From: Acidobacteriota bacterium
Lineage (GTDB): Bacteria; Acidobacteriota; Blastocatellia; Pyrinomonadales; Pyrinomonadaceae
Direction: 5' to 3'
Length of the DNA: 64,000 nucleotides
Assembly (NCBI GenBank): GCA_016700175.1
Contig: CP065003.1
Location: 444,001-508,000 of the forward strand
Made by a program: the position numbers and the translations under genes. This document shows, piece by piece, positions 8,477 to 18,361 of this stretch. Each line of letters opens with the position of its first letter. Position 1 is the stretch's first letter. The notes under the pieces were generated by a model. It did not search any database. It had not been told where the DNA came from and saw nothing but the letters and a program-made list of their open reading frames with translations.

Positions 8477-8498
8477 GGCACTTGAATCAACACGTGCC
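8477..8498. promoter_or_regulatory. Small inverted repeat upstream of the peroxiredoxin gene
   Basis: GGCAC (8477-8481) and GTGCC (8494-8498) flank a 12-base spacer about 25 bases before the peroxiredoxin start. It could be a regulator site or chance. The rest of the gap to 8682 shows no gene or RNA that I can support. Confidence 0.25.
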
Positions 8499-8682
8499 AG
8501 AAAGCAAATATCGAGGGGGTAGGCTGCCGGGACCACCTTGGTTGGATCGGGTGTCGTCCGGTTTACTGTTGCACGGTCGATGAGCCGTATGATCAAGACA
8601 GCGTTTCTGATCTATGTCTATAGGTTACTGCTAATGAGGGCTCCGAACAAGAATCGTGCGGCGTTGGCGGTCTCGCGGCCGC

Positions 8683-9990
8683 TCAGACCGCTTCTGAACG
8701 GCCTTCCGACTCCTCATCGGTTTCAGCAGAACGTCTCAGACGGACGAGCTGGATCCGTTTCGCATCGGCTTTTAGGATCTCGAGGTCGAGCCCCCGGAAT
8801 CTAAGCGTCTCGCCTTTCTTCGGCACGTACCCGGTCTCGCTTGTGACCAGGCCGGCGATCGTGGTGAAATCGTCGTCCTCGATCTCCATATCGAAAAGTC
8901 GTTCGATCTTGCCGATCTCGGTCGATCCGACGACGTCGAAAGTTCCGTTTTCGCCTTCCGTGATCTCGATTACCTCTTCCGCGCTGTCCTCGTCCTCGAT
9001 CTCGCCCACGATCTCTTCCAGGATATCCTCGACCGTGACAAGCCCCGCGACGCCGCCGTATTCGTCGATCACGATCGAGATCTGTACGTGATTGAGCTGC
9101 ATCGACTTCAGAAGTTCGGACACTGATTTGGTCTCGGGGACGAAATAAGCCGGCCTGAGGAGCGGCTCGATGGGCTGTGTTTCCTTGTTCTCAGCCCACG
9201 CGTTGAGGATGTCGCGCACGTAGATCACGCCCTCGATGTTGTCGATGTTGTCGCGGAAGACAGGGAGCCTCGAATACTTCTCCTCGATGATCATATCCCG
9301 CGCCTCGCGGACCGTGGATTCGATCGGAAGCGCGACGATCTCGGTCCGGGGAGTCATCACTTCCTCGACCCTTGTGTCCGAAAACTCGATCATCGTCTCG
9401 ATCATCTGGCGCTCTTCTTCCTCGATGATGCCCTCGGCCTTGCCGACGTCGATCAGCGCCTGGATATTCTCGTCCTCATCCTCGTCGTTCGCCTCGGGCT
9501 CGTGGTCGTTGTCTTCCGACCTCTCGCGGCCTCGGAACGAAGGCTCGAGCGGATCGGCGATCAGTGGAAGGAGGAAGTAAACCGGCTTGATCACGGGGAG
9601 CAGAAGCAGCAGTTTCTTCTCGGGATTGTTGAGCGTCAGGAACCGCGGGATGATCTGTCGGAAAAGCACGCTCAGCGCCAGTCCGATCAGAAGCGAGTAG
9701 ATCAGCATCTCACGCGGCGTCTGATAGAAGCGGTAGACGATGAGGACGACGATGACCGAAAAGACGATCAGCAGGATCTGGATCGCGGATGAGAGCGCGA
9801 ACCGGAATCTCGGGCGGTTCTCGGAGACCTCCTTCAGGAAGGCGACCGAGTTCGACTGTTTCTTTTCCTCGGTCTCAGAGAACAGCCTTCGCAGGCTCAC
9901 ATCGCTCAACTGAGAAAACGACATGTCCACGGAAGCCAGAAGCGTGAGGGCCAGCAGCAGGACCACGGCGATGGTTATCTCGATCTCCAT
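8683..9990 (-). CDS. CorC/HlyC-type membrane protein (CNNM/DUF21-CBS)
   Basis: A 435-residue protein with an N-terminal membrane domain of about four hydrophobic segments (about 4-22, 66-87, 95-112, 127-147). An acidic linker is followed by a CBS pair (V-M-T-P-R-T-E at 211-217; D-E-Y-G-G-V-A-G-L-V-T-V-E-D-I at 309-323) and a C-terminal CorC/HlyC transporter-associated domain (about 350-420). Family members act in magnesium or cobalt efflux, and the CBS domains usually sense nucleotides or Mg-ATP. The gene appears to be a single transcription unit with the repeat-rich gap upstream. Confidence 0.9.
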   Translation of the reverse strand: MEIEITIAVVLLLALTLLASVDMSFSQLSDVSLRRLFSETEEKKQSNSVAFLKEVSENRPRFRFALSSAIQILLIVFSVIVVLIVYRFYQTPREMLIYSLLIGLALSVLFRQIIPRFLTLNNPEKKLLLLLPVIKPVYFLLPLIADPLEPSFRGRERSEDNDHEPEANDEDEDENIQALIDVGKAEGIIEEEERQMIETMIEFSDTRVEEVMTPRTEIVALPIESTVREARDMIIEEKYSRLPVFRDNIDNIEGVIYVRDILNAWAENKETQPIEPLLRPAYFVPETKSVSELLKSMQLNHVQISIVIDEYGGVAGLVTVEDILEEIVGEIEDEDSAEEVIEITEGENGTFDVVGSTEIGKIERLFDMEIEDDDFTTIAGLVTSETGYVPKKGETLRFRGLDLEILKADAKRIQLVRLRRSAETDEESEGRSEAV

Positions 9991-10109
9991 TAGCTGCGAA
10001 GATTGTAGTTTCTAACGGCGGGATAGTAAATCGGGAATCGGGGATGGCGGAGCGTGGATTGAGAATTGATAATTGAAAGTGGTTAGTTACGTATATTGGA
10101 CGAATGTCC

Positions 10110-10450
10110 AACGATCCGTTTACGGCAGCGCTTCGCGCTGCACGAAGTACCGCGAACTTCAGTTTGCGCCGCGCGAATGCGCGGAAACTCACGGCTGCTC
10201 GGGCCGCAGGCGGCCCGCGACAAGCTGAAGCTTATCGTACACCCGTTTAGAGCAGCCCTTTGGGCTGCACGAAGTACCGCGAACTTCAGTTTGCGCCGCG
10301 CGGATGCGCGGAATTCCGCCCTTCGTTCGGGCCGCACGCGGCCCGCGACAAGCTGAAGCTTATCGTACATCCGTTTGGTACAGCCCGGAGGGCTGCTCTG
10401 AACGGGACGGTCTTGATTCGGTTGTCTGGCGACAGGCTGAAGCCTATCGT
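10110..10450. repeat. Tandem REP-like palindromic elements (127-bp unit)
   Basis: Two near-identical units start with GTACCGCGAACTTCAGTTTG at 10147 and again at 10274, an exact 127-base period. Each unit also holds a CGCGCG-(A/G)-ATGCGCGG hairpin, a GGGCCGCA..GCGGCCCG hairpin, and ends with CGACAAGCTGAAGCTTATCG, an imperfect inverted copy of the opening motif. Between units is CCGTTTAGAGCAGCCCTTTG; an inverted relative lies at about 10381-10410. A degenerate third closing arm runs to 10450, into the pgl stop region. No protein gene is credible in 9991-10443; the remaining part before 10110 shows only AT-richer spacer. Confidence 0.85.
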
Positions 10451-11184
10451 ACCTTAAGCAGAGCCCCGGCTTTTTTGTCCACGTACCACTTCACCTCGCC
10501 GTCTGTCGGCTCGATGCATTGCGCCGGATACCTGGTGCAGTTCTTCTCGCCCTCGACCGCTTCCCGGACCGCTTCAGCCTTCTTCTCGCCGGTGACCACG
10601 AAGAAGACTTTCCTTGCGTTATTGAAGACGGGATATGTGAGAGTGAGCCGGTTTGTGTCCAGCTTCTCCACGCGGTTCATCACCGCGATCCCGTTAGTTT
10701 CGGAAAGCGCCGCCGTATTTGGGAAAAGTGAAGCCGTGTGGCAGTCGTCGCCCAGGCCGAGCATCACCAGGTCGAACCGTGGGAACTCGCCCTCCTCGAG
10801 CTTGAAGAACCTCTTGATCGCCTGTTCGTACTTCACCGCCACCTCTTGTGCGTCGATGATCTCCGTGGGCCAGCGGACGATGTTCGCCGCCGGGATCTTC
10901 AGGGGTTTGAAAAGAAGGTCGCGGGCAAGCTTGAAATTGCTACGCGCAGATTCCGGCGAAACATCGCGCTCATCCCCGAAAAAGAAATAGCACGCAGCGA
11001 GATCTTTCGCCGAAAGGAAATCTCCGGATGCCAGTTCCTCGTAGAGCCCGATCGGTGTCGAACCGCCCGATAACGCGACGGTGAAACGGTCCCTTGCTTT
11101 GATTGATTCCTTCGCCGAGCCTGCGAACTCCTTTGCCAGGCGCGGGAAAAGTTCCTTTTCCTCAAGGATTTGAACGTGTCCCAT
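10444..11184 (-). CDS. pgl: 6-phosphogluconolactonase
   Basis: A 246-residue protein of the DevB/NagB-like fold. Conserved blocks are A-L-S-G-G-S-T-P at about 38-45 and G-L-G-D-D-C-H-T-A-S-L-F-P at about 142-154, the latter carrying the catalytic His. It hydrolyses 6-phosphogluconolactone in the oxidative pentose phosphate pathway. It lies 84 bases downstream of zwf, which makes its substrate, so the pair forms a short pathway unit. The 3' end abuts the REP-like repeat array. The decarboxylating 6-phosphogluconate dehydrogenase is not in this window. Confidence 0.95.
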   Translation of the reverse strand: MGHVQILEEKELFPRLAKEFAGSAKESIKARDRFTVALSGGSTPIGLYEELASGDFLSAKDLAACYFFFGDERDVSPESARSNFKLARDLLFKPLKIPAANIVRWPTEIIDAQEVAVKYEQAIKRFFKLEEGEFPRFDLVMLGLGDDCHTASLFPNTAALSETNGIAVMNRVEKLDTNRLTLTYPVFNNARKVFFVVTGEKKAEAVREAVEGEKNCTRYPAQCIEPTDGEVKWYVDKKAGALLKVR

Positions 11185-11268
11185 ATTCTCGAAAACGAGA
11201 ACTATAGCCTAAATCGATCGATGTCGGCAACAAGGTGAGGCAAGGAAGTTGAAAGCGCAGGCGCACGA

Positions 11269-12777
11269 TCATTCGATGTCGTTCTTCCAGGACCGCCCGT
11301 CTTTAGCGAGAAGCTCGTCGGCCTCTTCAGGACCCCACGATCCGGACTCGTAGTTCGGAAATCCGCGCGCGGGTATCGCTTCCCAAACGTCGAGAACCGG
11401 CGACACGATCCGCCAGCTGGACTCGACCATGTCCGCCCGCTGGAACAGCGTCGCGTCGCCGATCATGCAGTCGTACAGAAGCCTCTCGTAGCCCGTGGAA
11501 ACCGTTTCGCCGAAGTGTTCGGCGTAATCGAAGTCCATATCGACGCCTCCCATTCTTACGACGGGACCCGGGACTTTCGCACCGAAATGGAGCGAAATGC
11601 CCTCGTCGGGCTGGATATGAAGAACGATGCGGTTGGTCGTGAGTTTCTCGACGGGAGTATTCCTGAATAGGACGAACGGGGCTTTCTTGAACTGGATCAT
11701 CACGGACGTGTGCTTCCGCTCCATCCGCTTGCCCGTGCGTACATAAAACGGCACGCCGGCCCAGCGCCAGTTGTCGATCGAAAGCTTGAGCGCGGCATAG
11801 GTCTCGGTCTCCGAGCTTTCGGGGACGTCTTCTTCGTTACGGTAGGCCGGAACCGGCTCGCCGGCGATCATACCCGCGCCGTACTGGCCGCGGACGGAAT
11901 TGCTGAGGACTTCTTCAGGCGAGTACGTCTTCACGGCCTGAAGCACCTTCTCCTGCTCATCGCGGACCGCGTCCGCCTCGAACGAGGCGGGAGGTTCCAT
12001 CGCGGTCAAGGTTATCAGCTGGAATATGTGGTTGGGGACCATGTCCCGGAGCGCGCCTGCATTGTCGTAATAGCCCGCCCTTTGCTCGACGCCAAGGTCC
12101 TCGGCGACCGTGATCTGCACGTGATCGACGTAGTTGCGGTTCCAGATCGGCTCGAAGATGCTGTTCCCGAACCGGAAGACGAGGATGTTCTGGACCGTCT
12201 CCTTGCCGAGATAATGATCGATACGGAAGATCTGCCGCTCGTTTAGTATACGCAAGATGTGTGAATTCAGCTGTTTAGCGGAAGAAAGATCGCGGCCGAA
12301 GGGCTTTTCGAAGATCACCCTCCGCCATTCTCCGTTGCTTTCTTCGGCGAGACCGTGTCGGCAGATCAGTGTGGTGACGGTCGCGAAAAGGGAAGGCGGA
12401 ACGGCGAGGTAGAAGAAGAAATTGCGGGGTATCGAGAACTTGTCGCATGCTTCTTCAAGCCTCGAACCTATGTCATCGAACAGTTCCTTATCCTTGTCGA
12501 AGTCCCCGCCCGTGTAGAATGTTCGATCCCGAAACCAGTTCACGAGATCTTTATCCGCCGATTCGCCGACAAACTCATTCAGGTCATCGATGATCTGCGC
12601 GCGGAATTCCTCGTCCGAGAGTTCCTGGCGCCCCACGCCAACGATCGCGAAGCCTTCGGGAAGATACCCGTCCCTGGCAAGGTAATAGAGCGCCGGATAG
12701 AGCTTCCGCTTGGTGAGATCGCCCGTGGCGCCGAAGATCACCATCACGCACGGATCGGATTTGCGAATTTCCTGCAT
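11269..12777 (-). CDS. zwf: Glucose-6-phosphate dehydrogenase
   Basis: A 502-residue enzyme of usual length. The Rossmann motif G-A-T-G-D-L is at 16-21, E-K-P-F-G at 157-161 and the active-site signature R-I-D-H-Y-L-G-K-E at 185-193. It oxidises glucose 6-phosphate with NADP to the lactone, supplying NADPH. It lies between ybeY (9-base gap upstream) and pgl in one minus-strand run, so it may be co-transcribed with the phoH-ybeY genes. No clear Shine-Dalgarno precedes the ATG. Confidence 0.97.
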   Translation of the reverse strand: MQEIRKSDPCVMVIFGATGDLTKRKLYPALYYLARDGYLPEGFAIVGVGRQELSDEEFRAQIIDDLNEFVGESADKDLVNWFRDRTFYTGGDFDKDKELFDDIGSRLEEACDKFSIPRNFFFYLAVPPSLFATVTTLICRHGLAEESNGEWRRVIFEKPFGRDLSSAKQLNSHILRILNERQIFRIDHYLGKETVQNILVFRFGNSIFEPIWNRNYVDHVQITVAEDLGVEQRAGYYDNAGALRDMVPNHIFQLITLTAMEPPASFEADAVRDEQEKVLQAVKTYSPEEVLSNSVRGQYGAGMIAGEPVPAYRNEEDVPESSETETYAALKLSIDNWRWAGVPFYVRTGKRMERKHTSVMIQFKKAPFVLFRNTPVEKLTTNRIVLHIQPDEGISLHFGAKVPGPVVRMGGVDMDFDYAEHFGETVSTGYERLLYDCMIGDATLFQRADMVESSWRIVSPVLDVWEAIPARGFPNYESGSWGPEEADELLAKDGRSWKNDIE

Positions 12778-12786
12778 TGTTAACTG

Positions 12787-13212
12787 TCAGCCCGCGATGC
12801 CGAGTTCGAGCCGGTACTTCATTTCCAGGGCGTCCATCTCTCCTTCGTCCGTTTCGTGGTCGAATCCGCACAGGTGGAGGATGCCGTGAAGGACGAGCTG
12901 CCGAAGCTCGGTTTCGAACGGAAGGCCGTTCTCTGAAGCCTGCCGCTCGGCGGTTTCGGCGGAGATGACGATGTCGCCCAGGAACTTCCCTTCCTCCACT
13001 TCGTCGCCGAACGGGAAGGAAAGCACGTCCGTCGCGGAGTCCTTTCCGCGGAATTCGGCGTTCAGGCTCCGGATCCTTTTGTCCGAGACTATCACGACCG
13101 TCGCCGAGCCGCCTTCGGCTTCCTCCACGATCACGCAGGCCCGTTCCGCGAATTCTGAAAGGGCGCTGGTGTCGATTCTGACCTTTCGCTGGCGGTTCAG
13201 GACTTCGATCAT
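12787..13212 (-). CDS. ybeY: Endoribonuclease / rRNA maturation factor YbeY
   Basis: A 141-residue protein with the metal-binding signature H-G-I-L-H-L-C-G-F-D-H near the C-terminus (about 112-122), the three-His site of the UPF0054 family, plus the D-V-L-S-F-P-F-G strand. YbeY acts in 16S rRNA 3' end processing and ribosome quality control. It follows phoH by nine bases, the widespread phoH-ybeY pairing; its Shine-Dalgarno GAGGG overlaps the phoH stop codon. Confidence 0.95.
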   Translation of the reverse strand: MIEVLNRQRKVRIDTSALSEFAERACVIVEEAEGGSATVVIVSDKRIRSLNAEFRGKDSATDVLSFPFGDEVEEGKFLGDIVISAETAERQASENGLPFETELRQLVLHGILHLCGFDHETDEGEMDALEMKYRLELGIAG

Positions 13213-13221
13213 TGTCGCCCT

Positions 13222-14244
13222 CTAGTCGTCACGATCGCCGCCGTTCGAGTCGTGCTCTTCGTAGGCGCGGACGATCATCTGGACGAGCTTGTGGCGGACG
13301 ACGTCCTTTTCGGTAAAGTAAATGAACTCGATGTCCTCGACATTCCTTAAGATCTGCTGGACCTGCACGAGCCCGCTCTTCTGTCCGCGGGGAAGGTCGA
13401 TCTGGGTCTGGTCGCCTGTGACGACCGCCTTCGAGCCGAATCCGATCCGCGTGAGGAACATCTTCATCTGTTCCGAAGTGGTGTTCTGAGCCTCGTCGAG
13501 GATGATGAAAGCGTCGGAAAGTGTTCTGCCGCGCATAAAGGCGAGCGGCGCGATCTCGATGATCCGTTTCTCTAGCATTTTCGTGACGCGTTCTGCGTCC
13601 ACAAGATCGAAAAGCGCGTCGTAGAGCGGTCTCAGATACGGATCGACCTTGTCCTGCAGATCGCCGGGCAGGAAGCCGAGCCTCTCTCCCGCCTCGACCG
13701 CCGGCCTTGTCAATATGATCCTGGAAACCTGTTTCTGGAAAAGGGCATGAACCGCCATAGCGACGCCCAGAAAGGACTTTCCTGTTCCGGCCGGCCCGAT
13801 CCCGAAAACCAGGTCGTTCTTTGCGATCGCATCGAGGTATCGTCGCTGATTGGCTGTTTTCGGCGCTACGCTCTTCTTTCCGGAAGGATTGAATCGGCCG
13901 TGCGAGACATAATCCCGGAGGCTGTACGCGCGGTCTTCCGCGATCTGGTGAAAAGCATCGCGGAGCTCCCGGTCGGTGAAGGTCTGGCCTTCTTCGAACA
14001 GCTCCCCAAAGTCCTTGAGGATCGTCTCGACCGTCTCGATGTCATTCGGGTCGCCGTCGATAAGCAGTTCATTGCCACGGGCGCCTATGTTGACGTCGAG
14101 TAGCGACTCGAGATACTTGATGTTCTGGTCCTGGACGCCGAACAGCACGTTCAGGCCCTGCGGCGGTAAGAGTAGTTTCTTCAAAATTAAACCTGAAATT
14201 CCTCGCTCTGGATCGGAAAAATGGTATCGCAAACCGGGGCGCAT
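13222..14244 (-). CDS. PhoH-like ATPase
   Basis: Up to 340 residues. An N-terminal KH-like part (about 30-90) is followed by the PhoH ATPase with Walker A G-P-A-G-T-G-K-S at 150-157 and Walker B A-F-I-I-L-D-E-A-Q at 245-253. PhoH proteins are RNA-associated NTPases, often next to ybeY as here. The start is uncertain: the ATG at 14244 is the longest option, while homology would begin near the TTG encoding L-K-K-L-L-L-P-P-Q, 20 codons later. Confidence 0.93.
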   Translation of the reverse strand: MRPGLRYHFSDPERGISGLILKKLLLPPQGLNVLFGVQDQNIKYLESLLDVNIGARGNELLIDGDPNDIETVETILKDFGELFEEGQTFTDRELRDAFHQIAEDRAYSLRDYVSHGRFNPSGKKSVAPKTANQRRYLDAIAKNDLVFGIGPAGTGKSFLGVAMAVHALFQKQVSRIILTRPAVEAGERLGFLPGDLQDKVDPYLRPLYDALFDLVDAERVTKMLEKRIIEIAPLAFMRGRTLSDAFIILDEAQNTTSEQMKMFLTRIGFGSKAVVTGDQTQIDLPRGQKSGLVQVQQILRNVEDIEFIYFTEKDVVRHKLVQMIVRAYEEHDSNGGDRDD

Positions 14245-14440
14245 CGGAAGCGGCGGCGGGGGAGTCGCGAAGGTACGTATTCATGTTCCCAGAAAGAACA
14301 ATTCCCGAGTCCCTGGGCGGGCCTTGGAGGAGTCCGGTTCGAACGCCACCCCGCTTTGCCTCGCTGTGCCCTGTGTGGTAGCCTAATTCCTTTGTAAAAC
14401 AGTCGATTTTCTAACTATCTACAGGAGCAGTCTATCAAGA

Positions 14441-15955
<1,515 letters not shown>

Positions 15956-15964
15956 TCAATAACC

Positions 15965-15991
15965 GAAGCCCCGTCGTGAAGGCGGGGCTTC
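15965..15991 (+). other. Intercistronic hairpin between atpD and atpC
   Basis: A perfect 9-bp GC-rich stem (GAAGCCCCG at 15965-15973 with CGGGGCTTC at 15983-15991) lies in the 48-base gap. It is not followed by a T-run, so it is more likely a translation or mRNA-stability element than a terminator. It ends 12 bases before the atpC ATG, where the Shine-Dalgarno should be. Confidence 0.65.
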
Positions 15992-16003
15992 AGATTTCAG
16001 CCA

Positions 16004-16402
16004 ATGATCAACCTTGAAATTGTCACACCCGAACGAAAGGTAGTCGACGAAGAGGCCGAAATGGTCACGGTCCCGACCGCGAAGGGCGAGATCGGGATCC
16101 TTGCGAACCATGCGCCGCTCATCTCCACTCTCAAACCGGGGATCCTTTCCTACACGGTTAAGGGATTCACGGAAAAGATGGTCATATCCGGCGGGTTCAT
16201 CGAGATCAGCGGCGACAAGGTTTCGATCCTTGCGGACATTGCCGAGGCTAGAGAAGACATCGACGTCGAATCGGCACGCGGCGAACAGGCCGAGGTCCAG
16301 AAACTGCTCGGAGAGTGGAAAGGGACCGAAGAGGAGTTCGAGGTCGAGCTGGAGCGGCTTCAGAAAGCGCAGGCGAGGCTCGATTTGGGTTCGGCGCGCT
16401 GA
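16004..16402 (+). CDS. atpC: ATP synthase F1 subunit epsilon
   Basis: A 132-residue protein with the N-terminal beta-sandwich typical of epsilon (G-E-I-G-I-L-A-N-H-A-P-L at about 27-38; the usual G-x-x-G-I-L-P-x-H) and a C-terminal helical hairpin (about 88-130). It links the rotor to the catalytic head and can inhibit ATP hydrolysis. It is the second gene after atpD and is followed by a terminator, making atpD-atpC a two-gene unit. Confidence 0.94.
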   Translation: MINLEIVTPERKVVDEEAEMVTVPTAKGEIGILANHAPLISTLKPGILSYTVKGFTEKMVISGGFIEISGDKVSILADIAEAREDIDVESARGEQAEVQKLLGEWKGTEEEFEVELERLQKAQARLDLGSAR

Positions 16403-16428
16403 TCCGTTAGATAGATCAAAATACGAAT

Positions 16429-16467
16429 GACCGGCCGGGCATTGCCCGTCCGGTCTTAATTTTTTTG
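16429..16467 (+). terminator. Terminator after atpC
   Basis: An interrupted stem GACCGG-C-CGGGC / GCCCG-T-CCGGTC around a 3-base loop (16429-16455) is followed by TTAATTTTTTT. Confidence 0.85.
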
Positions 16468-16474
16468 AATTCAG

Positions 16475-16496
16475 CCTTAATTCAGAAAAATTAAGG
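16475..16496. promoter_or_regulatory. Perfect AT-rich inverted repeat before the 16555 gene
   Basis: CCTTAATT (16475-16482) and AATTAAGG (16489-16496) flank a 6-base spacer, 58 bases before the next start codon. The right arm can also pair with the T-rich tail of the atpC terminator. It may be an operator or part of a second terminator; sequence alone does not decide. Confidence 0.4.
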
Positions 16497-16554
16497 ACTC
16501 TCGGCCTGCCCGCGTGACAGACTGATCCCGCATTAGATTTCAGATGGAGGCGGG

Positions 16555-17616
16555 ATGTCGTTCAACTCTCAGAAATTCCTAGCACCGTTTCTCATATTGC
16601 TGCTTGTTGCCGGAAGTTCGGCGCAAGTCGGTCTCACTGCATTGGCGCCTTCGGCATCGATCGATTTCGAATCGACCATCGAGGGAGTTGGTTCCGGTAC
16701 ATTCGAAGCCGTGGGATTCGCTCCCGCGCCGCTTGCCGGCCAGCTGGATTCCGACGCCTGGAGCGTGAAGGGTTTCAGCGACGGTGACCTTTTGTTCGGC
16801 GGAACAGCGGTTTCAGGAGATCTGGCCCGCGGCACGATAGCCGGCGGGGGAACTTCGACAGGCGGACTTTACGCTCTTGCCGACTTTCCCTCAGCCGGCG
16901 GGCATTCGGCGGCGTTTCAGTCCGGCGGTACGGATTTCACCCCAGGATCCATCACGCTGAAAATAACGAATCTCGATCCGAAACAGATAATCGTAAGCCT
17001 GACGGTCTCGTACGACATTTACGAATTAAACGATCAGGGCAGGAGCACTTATCTTTACTTCTCATATTCGGGCGACGACGTTTCTTACACTCCACTTCCC
17101 ATGCTCGACCACACTACGGTCGAGGCCGCCGACGCGTCGCCCGAATTTTTTAAGATCGGCAAAGGAGGTCCGAGCCGGACCGTAACGATCAATCCGATCT
17201 CGGTCATCCCGAACGGCGAGTTCTTTCTCCGGTGGGAGAGCGACGATTTCTCCGGAACCGGGTCGAGGGACGAATTGGCGATCGACAACATCTCGATCCA
17301 GGCCCAGTTCCTCGGAACGACTGGCGCCGAGGGCTCGATCGAAGGTCGTGTGCTGAGTGCGGACGGAAAACCGCTGGGATTTGTAACGGTGCTTCTCAGC
17401 GGAAACGGCGAAGAGGGGGCGAGGTACGCTCTGACGAGTCATTTCGGGAGATTCAGGTTCGATGGTCTCGTGGTCGGCAATACCTATGTGATCCAGGCAA
17501 TTTCCGGCAGGGATTCGTTCGAAACGCCATCGATCCCAGTGACGTTGAACGGCAAGTCAGAGTTCGTGACGTTCAGGTCCGTGCCGGTGGCCGATCCCGG
17601 ACCTGCAGTTCCCTGA
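16555..17616 (+). CDS. Secreted protein with C-terminal carboxypeptidase-regulatory-like domain
   Basis: A 353-residue exported protein. The signal peptide (residues 1-23, hydrophobic F-L-A-P-F-L-I-L-L-L-V-A-G-S-S-A) has a likely cleavage after SSA. Residues 25-250 are a beta-rich region with a surface-protein look, including a jelly-roll-like segment (F-S-Y-S-G-D-D-V-S-Y-T-P-L). Residues about 258-345 form a CarboxypepD_reg-like fold (G-S-I-E-G-R-V-L-S-A-D-G-K-P-L ... S-H-F-G-R-F-R-F-D-G-L). Its function is unknown; adhesion or carbohydrate binding would be a guess. GGAGG lies four bases before the ATG. Confidence 0.8.
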   Translation: MSFNSQKFLAPFLILLLVAGSSAQVGLTALAPSASIDFESTIEGVGSGTFEAVGFAPAPLAGQLDSDAWSVKGFSDGDLLFGGTAVSGDLARGTIAGGGTSTGGLYALADFPSAGGHSAAFQSGGTDFTPGSITLKITNLDPKQIIVSLTVSYDIYELNDQGRSTYLYFSYSGDDVSYTPLPMLDHTTVEAADASPEFFKIGKGGPSRTVTINPISVIPNGEFFLRWESDDFSGTGSRDELAIDNISIQAQFLGTTGAEGSIEGRVLSADGKPLGFVTVLLSGNGEEGARYALTSHFGRFRFDGLVVGNTYVIQAISGRDSFETPSIPVTLNGKSEFVTFRSVPVADPGPAVP

Positions 17617-17631
17617 AGCTTGTGCCGTCGG

Positions 17632-17640
17632 TGTTATAAT
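17632..17640 (+). promoter_or_regulatory. Extended -10 promoter element before the HExxH gene
   Basis: TGT-TATAAT (TG at 17632-17633, TATAAT at 17635-17640) is a consensus extended -10. No good -35 is seen at standard spacing. It lies 33 bases before the ATG at 17673. Confidence 0.5.
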
Positions 17641-17672
17641 GCACTCCGCAAAGCATTGCACTGACGGTAAAT

Positions 17673-18332
17673 ATGAGATTCGACGAAAGCGTGGATGGCG
17701 CGGACCGGAAGCGGATCGCCAAGGCGCTTGACGACATTGAAGAACACGGGGACCGCTTTCACCGCAGGCTCTCGAGATTTGTGAGGGCTTCGGAGCTGAA
17801 CATCCGTGTGGGCCCGGCGAAGAGCGTCGGGGGATCCGGTAGTGTCAGGCTCGAGAGCCAGTGGGGCGCAAGGCGGGCGGTCAGCAGCGGTGAACTGAAG
17901 ATGTTCGATGCCGCAAGCTGCGTCCGCCTTAGCATCGCCCGGGAGACGATCGACACGGGCGGTCAGAGAGGGATCGAGGGTACGCTCGTCCACGAAGGCA
18001 AGCACGCCGTTGACTTCTCGATGATGCTCGCGAGCTTCTCTTCGGGGAACGGAAACGGCTATTTTAATCCGACGGCGTACCAGAGGGAGTATTCAGCGCA
18101 CCTTACATCGGCTTTCTATCTGCGGCTTCGGGGAGGTGAATACGCGGAAGAGGGGATAGCCCTGGGCCTTCTCCTCGTCCGTGAAGGGGAGCTCTCCGTC
18201 AATTGCGAAGGTATCCGGCTGAGACTTCAAAGAAACTACGGGCTTACGGCCGAAGCGCCCGGCCGAACGCTGGATCACTGTTCGTATCCCCGTATCCGCC
18301 CCTCCGAAGAGATGTGGTTCGGCATCCTCTGA
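17673..18332 (+). CDS. Uncharacterised protein with HExxH metallopeptidase-like motif
   Basis: A 219-residue protein that I do not recognise. It contains V-H-E-G-K-H-A-V-D-F at about 106-115, a match to the HExxH zinc-binding motif, followed about 28 residues later by Q-R-E-Y-S-A-H (137-143), where E139 could be a third ligand as in gluzincins. No signal peptide is seen, so it is probably cytoplasmic. The N-terminal 90 residues are charged and helical. A minimal peptidase or an inactive relative is possible. The recG start lies 30 bases downstream. Confidence 0.75.
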   Translation: MRFDESVDGADRKRIAKALDDIEEHGDRFHRRLSRFVRASELNIRVGPAKSVGGSGSVRLESQWGARRAVSSGELKMFDAASCVRLSIARETIDTGGQRGIEGTLVHEGKHAVDFSMMLASFSSGNGNGYFNPTAYQREYSAHLTSAFYLRLRGGEYAEEGIALGLLLVREGELSVNCEGIRLRLQRNYGLTAEAPGRTLDHCSYPRIRPSEEMWFGIL

Positions 18333-18361
18333 ACCCGGCATCCAGAATCCGAGATCGAAAG

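Noticed and set aside
10304..10990. 228-codon plus-strand frame from the REP array into pgl
   Set aside because: Its first part is REP-like repeat and its second part is antisense to pgl, so it is not a gene.
18203..18361. Longer RecG start at 18203
   Set aside because: It would overlap the HExxH gene by 130 bases and adds a basic stretch not seen at RecG N-termini; ATG 18362 fits better.
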